Shown: one piece after another, positions 8,638 to 16,481 of the stretch
How positions within the stretch are numbered: the first letter of the stretch is position 1
How the letters are laid out: each line of letters opens with the position of its first letter
Assembly: GCF_018449675.1 (NCBI RefSeq)
Contig: NZ_JAAVUZ010000001.1
Coordinates: forward strand, 310,001-374,000
Length of the DNA: 64,000 bases
Reading direction: 5' to 3'
Source of the DNA: Glaciihabitans sp. dw_435
GTDB lineage: Bacteria; Actinomycetota; Actinomycetes; Actinomycetales; Microbacteriaceae
Made by a program: the position numbers and the translations under genes
Notes under the pieces: generated by a model
Database searches by the model: none
Seen by the model: the letters and a program-made list of their open reading frames with translations, nothing else
What the model was told of the DNA's origin: nothing

Positions 8638-9020
8638 TCCAGGAACTGGAAAAGACTGTGGCGCGGGCGAATGGAGCGCGGGCACGCGTGCTGATCGTCG
8701 AGGACAGCGAAGACCAGCGCGAGCTCATGCGCACGTACTTCGAACGTGCCAAGTGCGAGGTCATCGCGGTGGAAAACGCGGAAGACGCCATCGCCGAATA
8801 CAACGTCGAAGAGCCCGATCTCGCCGTCATTGATCTTCTTCTCCCCGGCATGAACGGGTGGGAACTTGTCAGTCGCCTTCGCAGCGACCGTCCGGCCTGC
8901 GCTATCGTCATAACGTCGGTGCTTGATGTGGCCGACTTCCCGGCATCAGAAGGTGTGTTGCCGAAGCCGTTCACCCGAGCGCAGATAAACCAGGTACTGA
9001 AGGACTGCGTTCCGGAATGA
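8634..9020 (+). CDS. Single-domain response regulator (receiver)
   Basis: The receiver domain has the acidic pocket ('LIVEDSEDQ'), the phospho-acceptor Asp in 'AVIDLLLPGMNG', the switch Thr in 'IVITSV' and the conserved Lys in 'LPKPF'. There is no output domain after it, so it probably works as a phosphorelay intermediate or through protein contact. I chose the GTG at 8634 because the upstream 28-codon frame has the ribosome binding site and ends there. The open frame itself extends upstream to an ATG at 8475, overlapping the amidase stop. It overlaps the next gene by 4 nt. Confidence 0.8.
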   Translation: MIQELEKTVARANGARARVLIVEDSEDQRELMRTYFERAKCEVIAVENAEDAIAEYNVEEPDLAVIDLLLPGMNGWELVSRLRSDRPACAIVITSVLDVADFPASEGVLPKPFTRAQINQVLKDCVPE

Positions 9021-9406
9021 GTGCGAACCCGACCCACCGCGTTGTTGTCGCGGACGACGACAGCGACATCCGCGCGCTCGTGGCAATTGCCGTGAAGAAA
9101 GCCGGCATGGAAGTTGTTGCCGCCGCCGAAGACGGCGACCGCGCCTGGGATGTCGTCCAGGAGACCAGGCCCGATCTCGTCATTCTTGACGTCGCCATGC
9201 CCGGCATGACAGGCATCGAGGTCTGTCGATTGATCAGAGCGGATGCCTCGTTGGCAGACGTTCGCGTTCTGCTGTTGTCTGCCGCTGTCGATGAGAGCTC
9301 GCGCGAGGCGGGAATCGAAGCAGGTGCAAACGACTACCTCGGAAAGCCCTTCAGCCCACGTGCCCTCGTGTCCTGGCTGGCCACCGAGTACCAGGCGCGC
9401 CCGTGA
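9017..9406 (+). CDS. Single-domain response regulator (receiver)
   Basis: This second stand-alone receiver has 129 residues: acidic pair in 'VVVADDDSD', phospho-Asp in 'LVILDVAMPGMTG', switch Ser in 'LLLSAAV' and Lys in 'YLGKPFSP'. No DNA-binding domain is present. It overlaps the receiver before it (ATGA) and the sensor kinase after it (GTGA), so the three proteins are probably made together and form one signalling pathway. Confidence 0.88.
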   Translation: MSANPTHRVVVADDDSDIRALVAIAVKKAGMEVVAAAEDGDRAWDVVQETRPDLVILDVAMPGMTGIEVCRLIRADASLADVRVLLLSAAVDESSREAGIEAGANDYLGKPFSPRALVSWLATEYQARP

Positions 9407-11160
9407 AAACCGTGTACGGGCGGATGATGGGATTTTTGTCCGTCGATCACCCGTCACCGGCTCTTAAGCAGCTGCCAACGGCCAGCGCGTTTGCCATCGG
9501 CATCGTGCTCCTGCTCACCGTTCCGGGCATTGAAGTCACCAATGAGCTGATGGCCGTCGTCGGCATCACGCTGATGGTGACCGCCACCGTGCTGTCCGCC
9601 ATCCTCACCCGCGCCGAGCACCTTGACCGGTACGCAATCTTCGTCCCCATCATCGACTTTCTCGCCATCGGTGCCTTCCGCGCGGGAACCGGCGGTACGG
9701 CCTCGCTGTTCAGTGAGCTGATCCTGCTGCCCGTCGTGTGGATCGCGGCGGAAGAGGGTCGTCGGCACATCGTGATTGCGGCGGTCGGGACATCCGTCGC
9801 CCTCCTCATGCCGTACATCCTGGGCATCACGGCGCCCAAAGACATTGCCGAGCTGTTGCGCGGCGTCTACTCGCCGTTCGTCTTCGCTCTCGCCGCGGCC
9901 ATCGTGAACGAGCTGGCCAGGCAGAGTCGCGCCCAGCTGCAGTCGATCCGACGACTGGCCGATGACAAGGAAGTCATCCTGCAACGCACGGTGGAATTTG
10001 CCACGCAGCTACAGGAGAGCGAAGCGAAGATTCGTGCCGCCGATCGCCTGTTCCGTGGCGTCTGGGCTGCCGTCACCGAGCAGTCCATCATCGGAACGAA
10101 CAGCAGTGGCCTGATCGATGCGTGGAACACCGGCGCCGAGAAGCTGCTTGGGCTGACGATCGACGAAGCCGAGGGCAAGAAGTACGTCTTCGAGTTCCAT
10201 GTGCTCGAGGAACTGCTCGACCTCTCCCGCGAGCTCAACTACCCGCCCGGAGAGACCGTCCTCAACCCGGGATTCTCGGCGCTCGTCGAGTCCGCGCGGC
10301 TGGGGCGAGCCGAGAGTCGTGAGTGGACGTACATCCGCGCCGATGGAACCCCCGTGCCCGTTCTGCTGTCGGTCACCAAGCGTGTCGATGACACCGGCGA
10401 GACCTCGGGTTACCTGTTTGTCGCGACGGACGTTACGCAGTCCCGCGAGGTCGCGCGGCTGAAGGACGAGTTCGTTGGACTCATCTCACACGAGCTGCGC
10501 ACCCCGCTCAGCTCGATCCTCGGGTACCTCGAGCTGCTGCGCGACGACGACGACAACCCGCTGTCCGAAGAACAGATCAAGTACCTCGGTGTCGCCGAGC
10601 GCAACGCGCACCGCCTGCTGCGTCTCGTCGGCGACCTGCTCTTCACCGCGCAGGTGGAATCGGGCAAGTTCCCGCTCGACCTGCACAACGCGAACATCGA
10701 CAAGATCGTCAGCGGATCGGTGGAGTCGGCGCGTCCCGTCGCCGCTGCCGCGGGCATCGATCTCGTCGCCGAGCTCGACGACCGCTCGCCGTTCGTCAAC
10801 GGTGACTCGGTGCGTCTCGGCCAGGCATTCGACAACCTCATCTCCAACGCGATCAAGTTCACTCCGCGCGGGGGATCGGTCACGATCGCCGTGGCCGTGA
10901 CCGAGGAGACCGTCGTCGTGACCGTGCGGGACACCGGCATGGGAATCCCGGCCGCAGAACTCGACCAGCTGTACGCACGCTTCTTCCGCGCGACCACCGC
11001 GACGCGGAACGCCGTTCCCGGCGTCGGCCTCGGCCTGACGATCACCAAGGCGATCGTCACCGCTCACCGCGGTCAGCTCGACGTCGAGAGTGCAGAGGGC
11101 GTCGGAACGACGTTCAGCGTCACGCTGCGCCTGTCCGGAACCCCGGCGCTCCGCGCGTAG
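9403..11160 (+). CDS. Membrane sensor histidine kinase with PAS domain
   Basis: The 585-residue protein has an N-terminal membrane region of about five or six helices (residues 25-175) and a coiled linker. A PAS domain (about 210-350, with 'GYLFVATDVTQSREVARLKDEF' at its end) leads to HisKA with the phospho-His in 'LISHELRTPLSSILGYLELL'. The HATPase domain follows ('NLISNAIKFTPRGG', 'DTGMGIP', 'VGLGLTITKAIV'). It starts at a GTG overlapping the preceding receiver. The membrane part resembles MASE-like sensory modules without an obvious ligand site. The partner receivers are the two genes upstream. The stimulus is unknown. Confidence 0.9.
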   Translation: MKTVYGRMMGFLSVDHPSPALKQLPTASAFAIGIVLLLTVPGIEVTNELMAVVGITLMVTATVLSAILTRAEHLDRYAIFVPIIDFLAIGAFRAGTGGTASLFSELILLPVVWIAAEEGRRHIVIAAVGTSVALLMPYILGITAPKDIAELLRGVYSPFVFALAAAIVNELARQSRAQLQSIRRLADDKEVILQRTVEFATQLQESEAKIRAADRLFRGVWAAVTEQSIIGTNSSGLIDAWNTGAEKLLGLTIDEAEGKKYVFEFHVLEELLDLSRELNYPPGETVLNPGFSALVESARLGRAESREWTYIRADGTPVPVLLSVTKRVDDTGETSGYLFVATDVTQSREVARLKDEFVGLISHELRTPLSSILGYLELLRDDDDNPLSEEQIKYLGVAERNAHRLLRLVGDLLFTAQVESGKFPLDLHNANIDKIVSGSVESARPVAAAAGIDLVAELDDRSPFVNGDSVRLGQAFDNLISNAIKFTPRGGSVTIAVAVTEETVVVTVRDTGMGIPAAELDQLYARFFRATTATRNAVPGVGLGLTITKAIVTAHRGQLDVESAEGVGTTFSVTLRLSGTPALRA

Positions 11161-11226
11161 CTCCGGGTACCGCGGCCCGCGTGGCCCCGGTACGGCAGCT
11201 AGGCGTGTCCCGCGGTGCGGTCGCGC

Positions 11227-12426
11227 CTAGAGTCGGCTGAGACCGCTGAGCTGCGCCGATGCGCGCTCGAGGATGTCGAACTTCTTGCAGTACGCGAATC
11301 GCAGCAGCGAGGAGTAATCCGTCGCGTGGTCGTCACGGACAAACGCGCTGATGGGAACACCAACCACGCCAACCAGTTCCGGCATGCGGCGACTGAACTC
11401 CGCGGCATCCGTCACTCCAAAAGGCGCGGCGTCCGCGACCACAAAGTACCCGCCCTGGGGCTGGGAGATCGTGAAGCCGGCCTTGACGAGACCGGCGGAG
11501 AGGATGTCCCGCTTCGCTTTCATGGTCGCGGCGATGCCCTCGAAGAACTCGTCGGGAAGGCCAAGGCCAACGGCGATCGCGGGCTGGAACGGCGCACCAT
11601 TCACATAGGTCAGGAACTGCTTGACCGCGAGGATCGCGTCGATGAGGTCGCGCGGCGCCGTCATCCAGCCAATCTTCCAGCCTGTGGTGCTGAACGTCTT
11701 GCCGCCGCTGGAGATCGTGACGGTGCGGTCGCGCGCACCCGGAAGCGAGGCGATCGGGATGTGCGGCCCGTTGAACGTCAGGTGCTCGTACACCTCGTCC
11801 GCGACGATGATCGCGTCGTGGCGATGCGCTAGCTCAACGATCAGCTCGAGGGTCTCGCGGGACAGAACGACGCCCATCGGGTTGTGAGGATTATTGATGA
11901 GGATGACCCGGGTGCGGTCGGTCACGGACTTCCGCAGCTCATCGTGGTCGGGCTGGAAGTCGGGGGAGCGCAGCGGCACGGTGACGTGCGTCGCCCGTCC
12001 CAGCCCGATGATGGCCGCGTACGAGTCATAGAACGGCTCAAAGGTCAGCACCTCGTCGCCCTCATCGGTGAGAGCCAGCAGGGTCGCAGCGAGTCCCTCG
12101 GTCGCGCCAGCGGTGACCAGCACCTCGGATGCCGGGTCGTACTCAAGCCCGTAAAAACGCTTCTGGTGCTCGGCGATCGCGTTCAGCAGTACCGGCATGC
12201 CCCGCCCTGGCGGGTACTGGTTGAAACCGTCGGTGATCGCCTTGCGGGCGGCCTCGAGCACTTCCTCGGGACCGTCCTCATCCGGGAAGCCCTGCCCCAG
12301 GTTGATGGCACCGGTGCGCAGCGCAAGGTTGGACATCTCCGCGAAGATCGTCGTCTTCAGATCGCCGTCATCACCGAGCAGCATCGCACCACGCGCCGCA
12401 CGTTCCCAGGAGCCACTCACAGTCAT
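11227..12426 (-). CDS. PLP-dependent class I/II aminotransferase, DapC-like
   Basis: The 399-residue fold-type I aminotransferase carries 'INLGQGFPDEDGP', 'NQYPPGRG', 'VTAGATEGL', 'NNPHNPMG' and 'ADEVYEHLTF'. The PLP lysine is in 'SSGGKTFSTTGWKIGW'. Its overall sequence resembles the M. tuberculosis DapC-type N-succinyldiaminopimelate aminotransferase and related methionine or kynurenine transaminases, so the substrate is uncertain. A TAAATT -10 box ends 6 nt before the ATG with no Shine-Dalgarno sequence, consistent with a leaderless transcript. It converges with the sensor kinase gene. Confidence 0.85.
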   Translation of the reverse strand: MTVSGSWERAARGAMLLGDDGDLKTTIFAEMSNLALRTGAINLGQGFPDEDGPEEVLEAARKAITDGFNQYPPGRGMPVLLNAIAEHQKRFYGLEYDPASEVLVTAGATEGLAATLLALTDEGDEVLTFEPFYDSYAAIIGLGRATHVTVPLRSPDFQPDHDELRKSVTDRTRVILINNPHNPMGVVLSRETLELIVELAHRHDAIIVADEVYEHLTFNGPHIPIASLPGARDRTVTISSGGKTFSTTGWKIGWMTAPRDLIDAILAVKQFLTYVNGAPFQPAIAVGLGLPDEFFEGIAATMKAKRDILSAGLVKAGFTISQPQGGYFVVADAAPFGVTDAAEFSRRMPELVGVVGVPISAFVRDDHATDYSSLLRFAYCKKFDILERASAQLSGLSRL

Positions 12427-12529
12427 CCCGCCAATTTACCTTCTGCCGGGCAACCTGCCTGACGCGCGCTGTCACACAGCCTGTGGATATTTCCTCAACC
12501 AGACACGCTCGCTGGTCTAGCGTCGCTGC

Positions 12530-13078
12530 ATGCGATCACGGATGCGAGCTGTCGGGCTGACTCTGGCCTTCGCGTGCGCACTTGTGGTGAGCGGATGCAC
12601 CCCGCCCCAGTCATCCCCAACACCCACGCCATCGCCCGCCGCGACCCCCGTCTTCGCGTCCGACGCCGAGGCCCTCGCGGCGGCCACCGCGGCGTACAAG
12701 AAATACATTTTGGTGTCGAACTTAGTAGCTCACAGTGGTGGGGCACAGCCTGATCGCATTAGCTCCGTTGCGACTGGCGAGGTTCTGAGGGATGACCTGT
12801 CGACGTTCGCTCGATTTCGCAGTCAGATGTTGCGCGGGACTGGATCCGCAACTTTTCGAAATTTTCGCATCCAGTCTACGGACGTCTCAACAGGTGCGAT
12901 TGGCGCCTATGTGTGCCTCGACGTATCCGACACCGATGTTGTCGACGCGAAAGGTGCGTCCACTCTGACGGCAGATCGAGTAACCGTGGTGCCTTTCGAA
13001 TTGAAGTTTGAACGGGGCTCTGGGGAGGATTTGCTGCTCGCCGAATCGAGCGTCTGGAAAGGAGGAAGCGTGTGTTGA
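12530..13078 (+). CDS. Putative lipoprotein of unknown function
   Basis: The 182-residue protein has a lipoprotein signal: basic start, hydrophobic core 'LTLAFACALVV', lipobox 'VSGC' with Cys at about residue 24, then a Pro/Ser/Thr-rich linker. The mature part has no family I recognise. Base composition changes within the gene: the first ~175 nt are GC-rich like the rest of the window, and from about 12,705 the sequence is clearly AT-richer. The next gene starts inside its end (GTG at 13072, with AGGAGG in front), so the two are probably coupled. Confidence 0.65.
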   Translation: MRSRMRAVGLTLAFACALVVSGCTPPQSSPTPTPSPAATPVFASDAEALAAATAAYKKYILVSNLVAHSGGAQPDRISSVATGEVLRDDLSTFARFRSQMLRGTGSATFRNFRIQSTDVSTGAIGAYVCLDVSDTDVVDAKGASTLTADRVTVVPFELKFERGSGEDLLLAESSVWKGGSVC

Positions 13079-13902
13079 TCGTGATGCGAGTGGCGCTCAT
13101 GTTGATCGTATCCACGAATCTCAGCCACCTCCCTGAATCTGCGGGCCTGCTTCCATCGGGAGTTTGTGGTCTATGGAGTACCTCTGGAGAAACATGCGCT
13201 GAGGTTCAAGCTTCCGTAGGCGATCGCGCGGTGGATTTAAGTGGTCGGCGAGAGACGGGCCCCTCGACAAAGCGCTCGACGCCGAATGCTTCAGGTCGAG
13301 ACGGTTCCAACGGATTGAATTCAGCAACGCGTGACACCGCGACCCAAGTTCCAGATAGTCCGGTTGGCCCGGACGGGCAACCAATCGTCAGGCTGTTCGA
13401 CGAGATCGGCGTGATCGGGCCGCCGACCCTTGAGGATCTCAAGAGTTTCCACCCGCAGGTAGGCGTCAGCAATATGGAGCCGAACGGCTGGACGATCGTG
13501 GGGCTGCCGACGAATTTCTTCGCGAACGCGCGCGTGAACGTTGAGAAGGGAACGCTTCTCGGTGAACCTGCCTCGGTGCGGTTCACGCCGGTGGGGTATC
13601 GGTGGTCATATGGCGACGGATCCTCGTCGCTTCTGAGTGAGCCTGGCGCGTCGTGGCAAGCGCTCGGGCTCGAGGAGTTTGACGAGACATCCACCAGCCA
13701 TGTTTATGTCGCGGCTGGAAAGTACGCCGTCCAGCTCACGGTTGATTATGGTGCCGAGTACCAGTTCGCTGGCGACCCGTGGGTGCCAGTCGATGGAGTG
13801 CTGAGCATCCCTACCGCGGCTACTTCGGTGGTGGCCGGAACGGCGGAGACCGTGCTGGTGGGAGGTGATTGCACCGGAAATCCGCGCGGACCCGGCTGCT
13901 GA
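13072..13902 (+). CDS. Secreted protein with PKD-like domain, unknown function
   Basis: The 276-residue protein starts at a GTG after GGAGGAAGC. It has a short hydrophobic N-terminus ('MLIVMRVALMLIVS'), a low-complexity polar stretch (about 45-95) and then a PKD-like beta-sandwich with 'VGYRWSYGDGSS' and 'SHVYVAAGKYAVQLTVDYGAEY', the aromatic-W-x-Y/F-GDG and H-x-Y-x2-G signatures of PKD domains. Cys residues near both ends could form disulfides. It overlaps the lipoprotein gene by 7 nt and shares its lower GC content in the first half. A surface pair of binding proteins is plausible but unproven. Confidence 0.65.
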   Translation: MLIVMRVALMLIVSTNLSHLPESAGLLPSGVCGLWSTSGETCAEVQASVGDRAVDLSGRRETGPSTKRSTPNASGRDGSNGLNSATRDTATQVPDSPVGPDGQPIVRLFDEIGVIGPPTLEDLKSFHPQVGVSNMEPNGWTIVGLPTNFFANARVNVEKGTLLGEPASVRFTPVGYRWSYGDGSSSLLSEPGASWQALGLEEFDETSTSHVYVAAGKYAVQLTVDYGAEYQFAGDPWVPVDGVLSIPTAATSVVAGTAETVLVGGDCTGNPRGPGC

Positions 13903-13988
13903 GAGTCCCGACAGCAGCCTCCCAGCGCAGTCAAATAATATGCTCAGGTAAGCGGAGGAAGCTGGCACCGCTGAAAGGAGCTCTCCCC

Positions 13989-15317
13989 ATGACCGATGCG
14001 CACAACGAGCCGACACCTGAGATCACTCACTACGTCGCCTCTACACCGCCCCCTTCCGAGATTTCGGCTGAAGAACACCCCGTACTGGCCGGACCCGCCG
14101 CTCGCAAGCGCTCCGTCAGCGTTGGAGTAATCGCCGCTATCGCCGCGGCCGCCATTATTGGCGGCATTTCCGGCGCCGGCGTCGCAGTTCTCGCCGGCAA
14201 CTCGAGCCAGTCCTCTTCAACCAACGGCTCTGGCACCCCCGCCAGCATCACCGTCAACGACACAAGCAAGGTCAACGCGATCACGGCAGTTGCGGCATCC
14301 GCTTCTCCGTCCGTTGTCACCATCAACGTTTCCGGCTCGACCGCAGCCGGCACCGGTTCGGGAGTCGTGCTCTCGACCGATGGCTACATCCTCACCAACA
14401 CCCACGTCGTGACCCTCGATGGCGAAGCTGCCAACGCGACGATCAAGGTGACAACGAACGATGGACGGATCACCACCGCCAAACTCATCGGCACGGATCC
14501 CACCAATGACCTCGCGGTCATCAAGGTGGCGGATGCCACGGGGCTGAAGGTCGCCACGTTCGCCGACTCGACCAAGCTCAACGTGGGTGACACGGCGATT
14601 GCGATCGGTGCTCCGCTGGGGCTCTCCGGAACCGTGACCAACGGAATCATCAGCGCCCTGAACCGCAGCATCACGGTTGCGTCCTCAGCGGCACCCACGG
14701 ACACCTCGGGTGAGACGCCTGCACCGCAGTCGACGGACAGCCCCTTCGACTTCTGGAACTTCGACATTCCGGGTCAGAACAACTCCGGGTCATCCACCAC
14801 TTCGACGTCCACCATTTCGCTCTCTGTGATTCAGACGGATGCCGCGATCAACCCCGGCAACTCGGGTGGCGCGCTCCTTGACTCGGATGGCAAGGTCATC
14901 GGCATCAACGTCGCTATCGCGAGCGCGGGTGGCTCGTCTGACAGTTCGTCGGCCGCCGGCAGCATCGGCGTTGGTTTCGCGATTCCCGCCAGCGTCGCCC
15001 AGCGCGTCGCCGCGGAGATCATCAAGGACGGCAAGGCCACCCACGGTCTGCTGGGTGCGAATGTTCAGGATGCCGCGGACACCGCCACCACGGTCGGTGC
15101 GAGCATCAAGTCCGTTGTCAGCGGGGGCGCTGCTGCTGCGGCTGGTCTCAAGGCCGGTGACATCGTGACGAACGTCAACGGCGTGCCGATTACGAGCCCG
15201 ACCGACCTGACCGCGCAGATCCGCTCGATGGCTGCAGGCGCGAAGGCCGAGGTCACCTACGTGCGCAACGGCGTCAAGGGAACCGCGACGGTCACCCTGG
15301 GTACCTACAGCTCGTAA
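13989..15317 (+). CDS. HtrA/DegP-type membrane serine protease with PDZ domain
   Basis: The 442-residue protein has a cytosolic N-terminus, one membrane helix (about 43-70), a Ser/Thr-rich linker and a trypsin-like domain with triad His139 ('LTNTHVV'), Asp174 ('TNDLAVIKV') and Ser292 ('NPGNSGGALL'). A C-terminal PDZ domain occupies about 345-435 ('GGAAAAAGLKAGDIVTNVNG'). Such proteases degrade or chaperone misfolded proteins outside the membrane. An insert of about 45 residues (about 233-277), rich in Ser, Thr and Pro, interrupts the protease domain. The ATG at 13989 follows AAGGAG. An upstream in-frame start exists but lacks one. A TATGCT -10-like box lies near 13,940. Confidence 0.9.
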   Translation: MTDAHNEPTPEITHYVASTPPPSEISAEEHPVLAGPAARKRSVSVGVIAAIAAAAIIGGISGAGVAVLAGNSSQSSSTNGSGTPASITVNDTSKVNAITAVAASASPSVVTINVSGSTAAGTGSGVVLSTDGYILTNTHVVTLDGEAANATIKVTTNDGRITTAKLIGTDPTNDLAVIKVADATGLKVATFADSTKLNVGDTAIAIGAPLGLSGTVTNGIISALNRSITVASSAAPTDTSGETPAPQSTDSPFDFWNFDIPGQNNSGSSTTSTSTISLSVIQTDAAINPGNSGGALLDSDGKVIGINVAIASAGGSSDSSSAAGSIGVGFAIPASVAQRVAAEIIKDGKATHGLLGANVQDAADTATTVGASIKSVVSGGAAAAAGLKAGDIVTNVNGVPITSPTDLTAQIRSMAAGAKAEVTYVRNGVKGTATVTLGTYSS

Positions 15318-15334
15318 CCCTTCGGGAGCTCCTC

Positions 15335-15382
15335 ACGAGAGGCGCGGGTCGCACCAGTACGGTGCGCCTGCGCCTCTCGTTT
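15335..15382 (+). terminator. Strong intrinsic terminator after the HtrA gene
   Basis: A long GC-rich hairpin pairs ACGAGAGGCGC...GCACC with GGTGC...GCGCCTCTCGT around an AGTA loop, with small internal mismatches, followed by TTT. It lies 17 nt after the protease stop. Confidence 0.75.
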
Positions 15383-15431
15383 GTCGGCTGGTAGGCTCAA
15401 CCGACCCGCTGGATCGACGCATTGGACTGAA

Positions 15432-16481
15432 TTGGCCACCCAGGCAGACCTACCAGGCGTCTCGTACGTGATGCCGGTCCTCAACGAGGTCGACTACGTC
15501 GAAGACGCGGTCCGCACGATCCTCAGTCAGGATTACGCGGGGGAGCAGCAGCTCATTCTCGCGCTGGGACCCTCCACCGATGGCACCATGGCGGTCGTCG
15601 AGCGACTGGTCGCGCAGGACCCGCGGGTGACGTTCGTGCTCAATCCGAACCGTCACATCCCGGTCGGACTCAACCTCGCCGTGCAGGCCAGCAAGCACCC
15701 GATCATCGTGCGGGTGGATGCCCACTCCGAACTTGCCCCCGGCTACACTGCGCGCGCTGTGGAGACGCTCTTGCGCACAGGGGCCGTCAACGTCGGCGGC
15801 CTGATGAAGGCCAAGGGACGCTCGCCGTTCCAGTGGGCTGTCGCCCGCGCGTACAACAGCAAGTTCGGTCTCGGCGGCGGCACCTATCACGGTGGCGATG
15901 CGGAGGGACCGGCAGAATCGGCCTACCTTGGCGTGTTCCGGCACGAGGTTCTGACCGAGGTGGGGCTCTATGACGAGTCGTTGCGCCGCGGCGAGGACTG
16001 GGAACTCAACCTGCGCATTCGTGCGGCGGGGCACGTCGTCTGGTTCGATCCGGAACTGAAGGTCACGTACTGGCCCCGCGAAAACTGGAACAAGCTCACC
16101 CGCCAATTTTTCACCACCGGTGTCTGGCGCGGAGAGCTCGTGCGTCGCCACCCGGGCAAGAACCCGTGGCGGTTCTTCGTCCCGCCGCTGCTCGTGCTCG
16201 CTGTCGTTCTCGGTGTGGTGGGTATCGTGTTGCAGGCCACCGGCGTGCTCGGCTGGCCATGGAGCATCCTCGCCTACCTTGATTACGCAGGGCTGCTTGC
16301 GTACGCCCTCCTCGTGGTGGGCGTTGCCTTCACCATCGACCGCGGGAAGACCGCCCGAGATGCGTTGATCTTCATGCTCGTTCTGCCGACGATGCACCTG
16401 AGCTGGGGCACCGGCTTCATTCGCGGGCTGCTCCACGGCGGCCGCGACACGATGGACACCTCGCGCAGCAACCGGAATTAG
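15432..16481 (+). CDS. Family 2 glycosyltransferase with C-terminal membrane helices
   Basis: The GT-A fold begins at 'VSYVMPVLNEVDYVEDAV'. An acidic metal motif lies in 'VRVDAHSELAPG', and a catalytic-region 'LRRGEDWELNLRI' follows. About three hydrophobic helices close the protein (roughly 255-345 of the longer frame), as in ExoA-like enzymes that extend surface glycans at the membrane. The frame is open from a TTG at 15381, but that codon lies in the preceding terminator, so I use the in-frame TTG at 15432. No good ribosome binding site is visible and the start is uncertain. It converges with the wall-polymer operon. Confidence 0.82.
   Translation: MATQADLPGVSYVMPVLNEVDYVEDAVRTILSQDYAGEQQLILALGPSTDGTMAVVERLVAQDPRVTFVLNPNRHIPVGLNLAVQASKHPIIVRVDAHSELAPGYTARAVETLLRTGAVNVGGLMKAKGRSPFQWAVARAYNSKFGLGGGTYHGGDAEGPAESAYLGVFRHEVLTEVGLYDESLRRGEDWELNLRIRAAGHVVWFDPELKVTYWPRENWNKLTRQFFTTGVWRGELVRRHPGKNPWRFFVPPLLVLAVVLGVVGIVLQATGVLGWPWSILAYLDYAGLLAYALLVVGVAFTIDRGKTARDALIFMLVLPTMHLSWGTGFIRGLLHGGRDTMDTSRSNRN

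Noticed and set aside
15381-15431. Upstream TTG start for the glycosyltransferase
   Set aside because: The codon is inside the T-tail of the HtrA terminator hairpin; the glycosyltransferase fold begins well after 15432.
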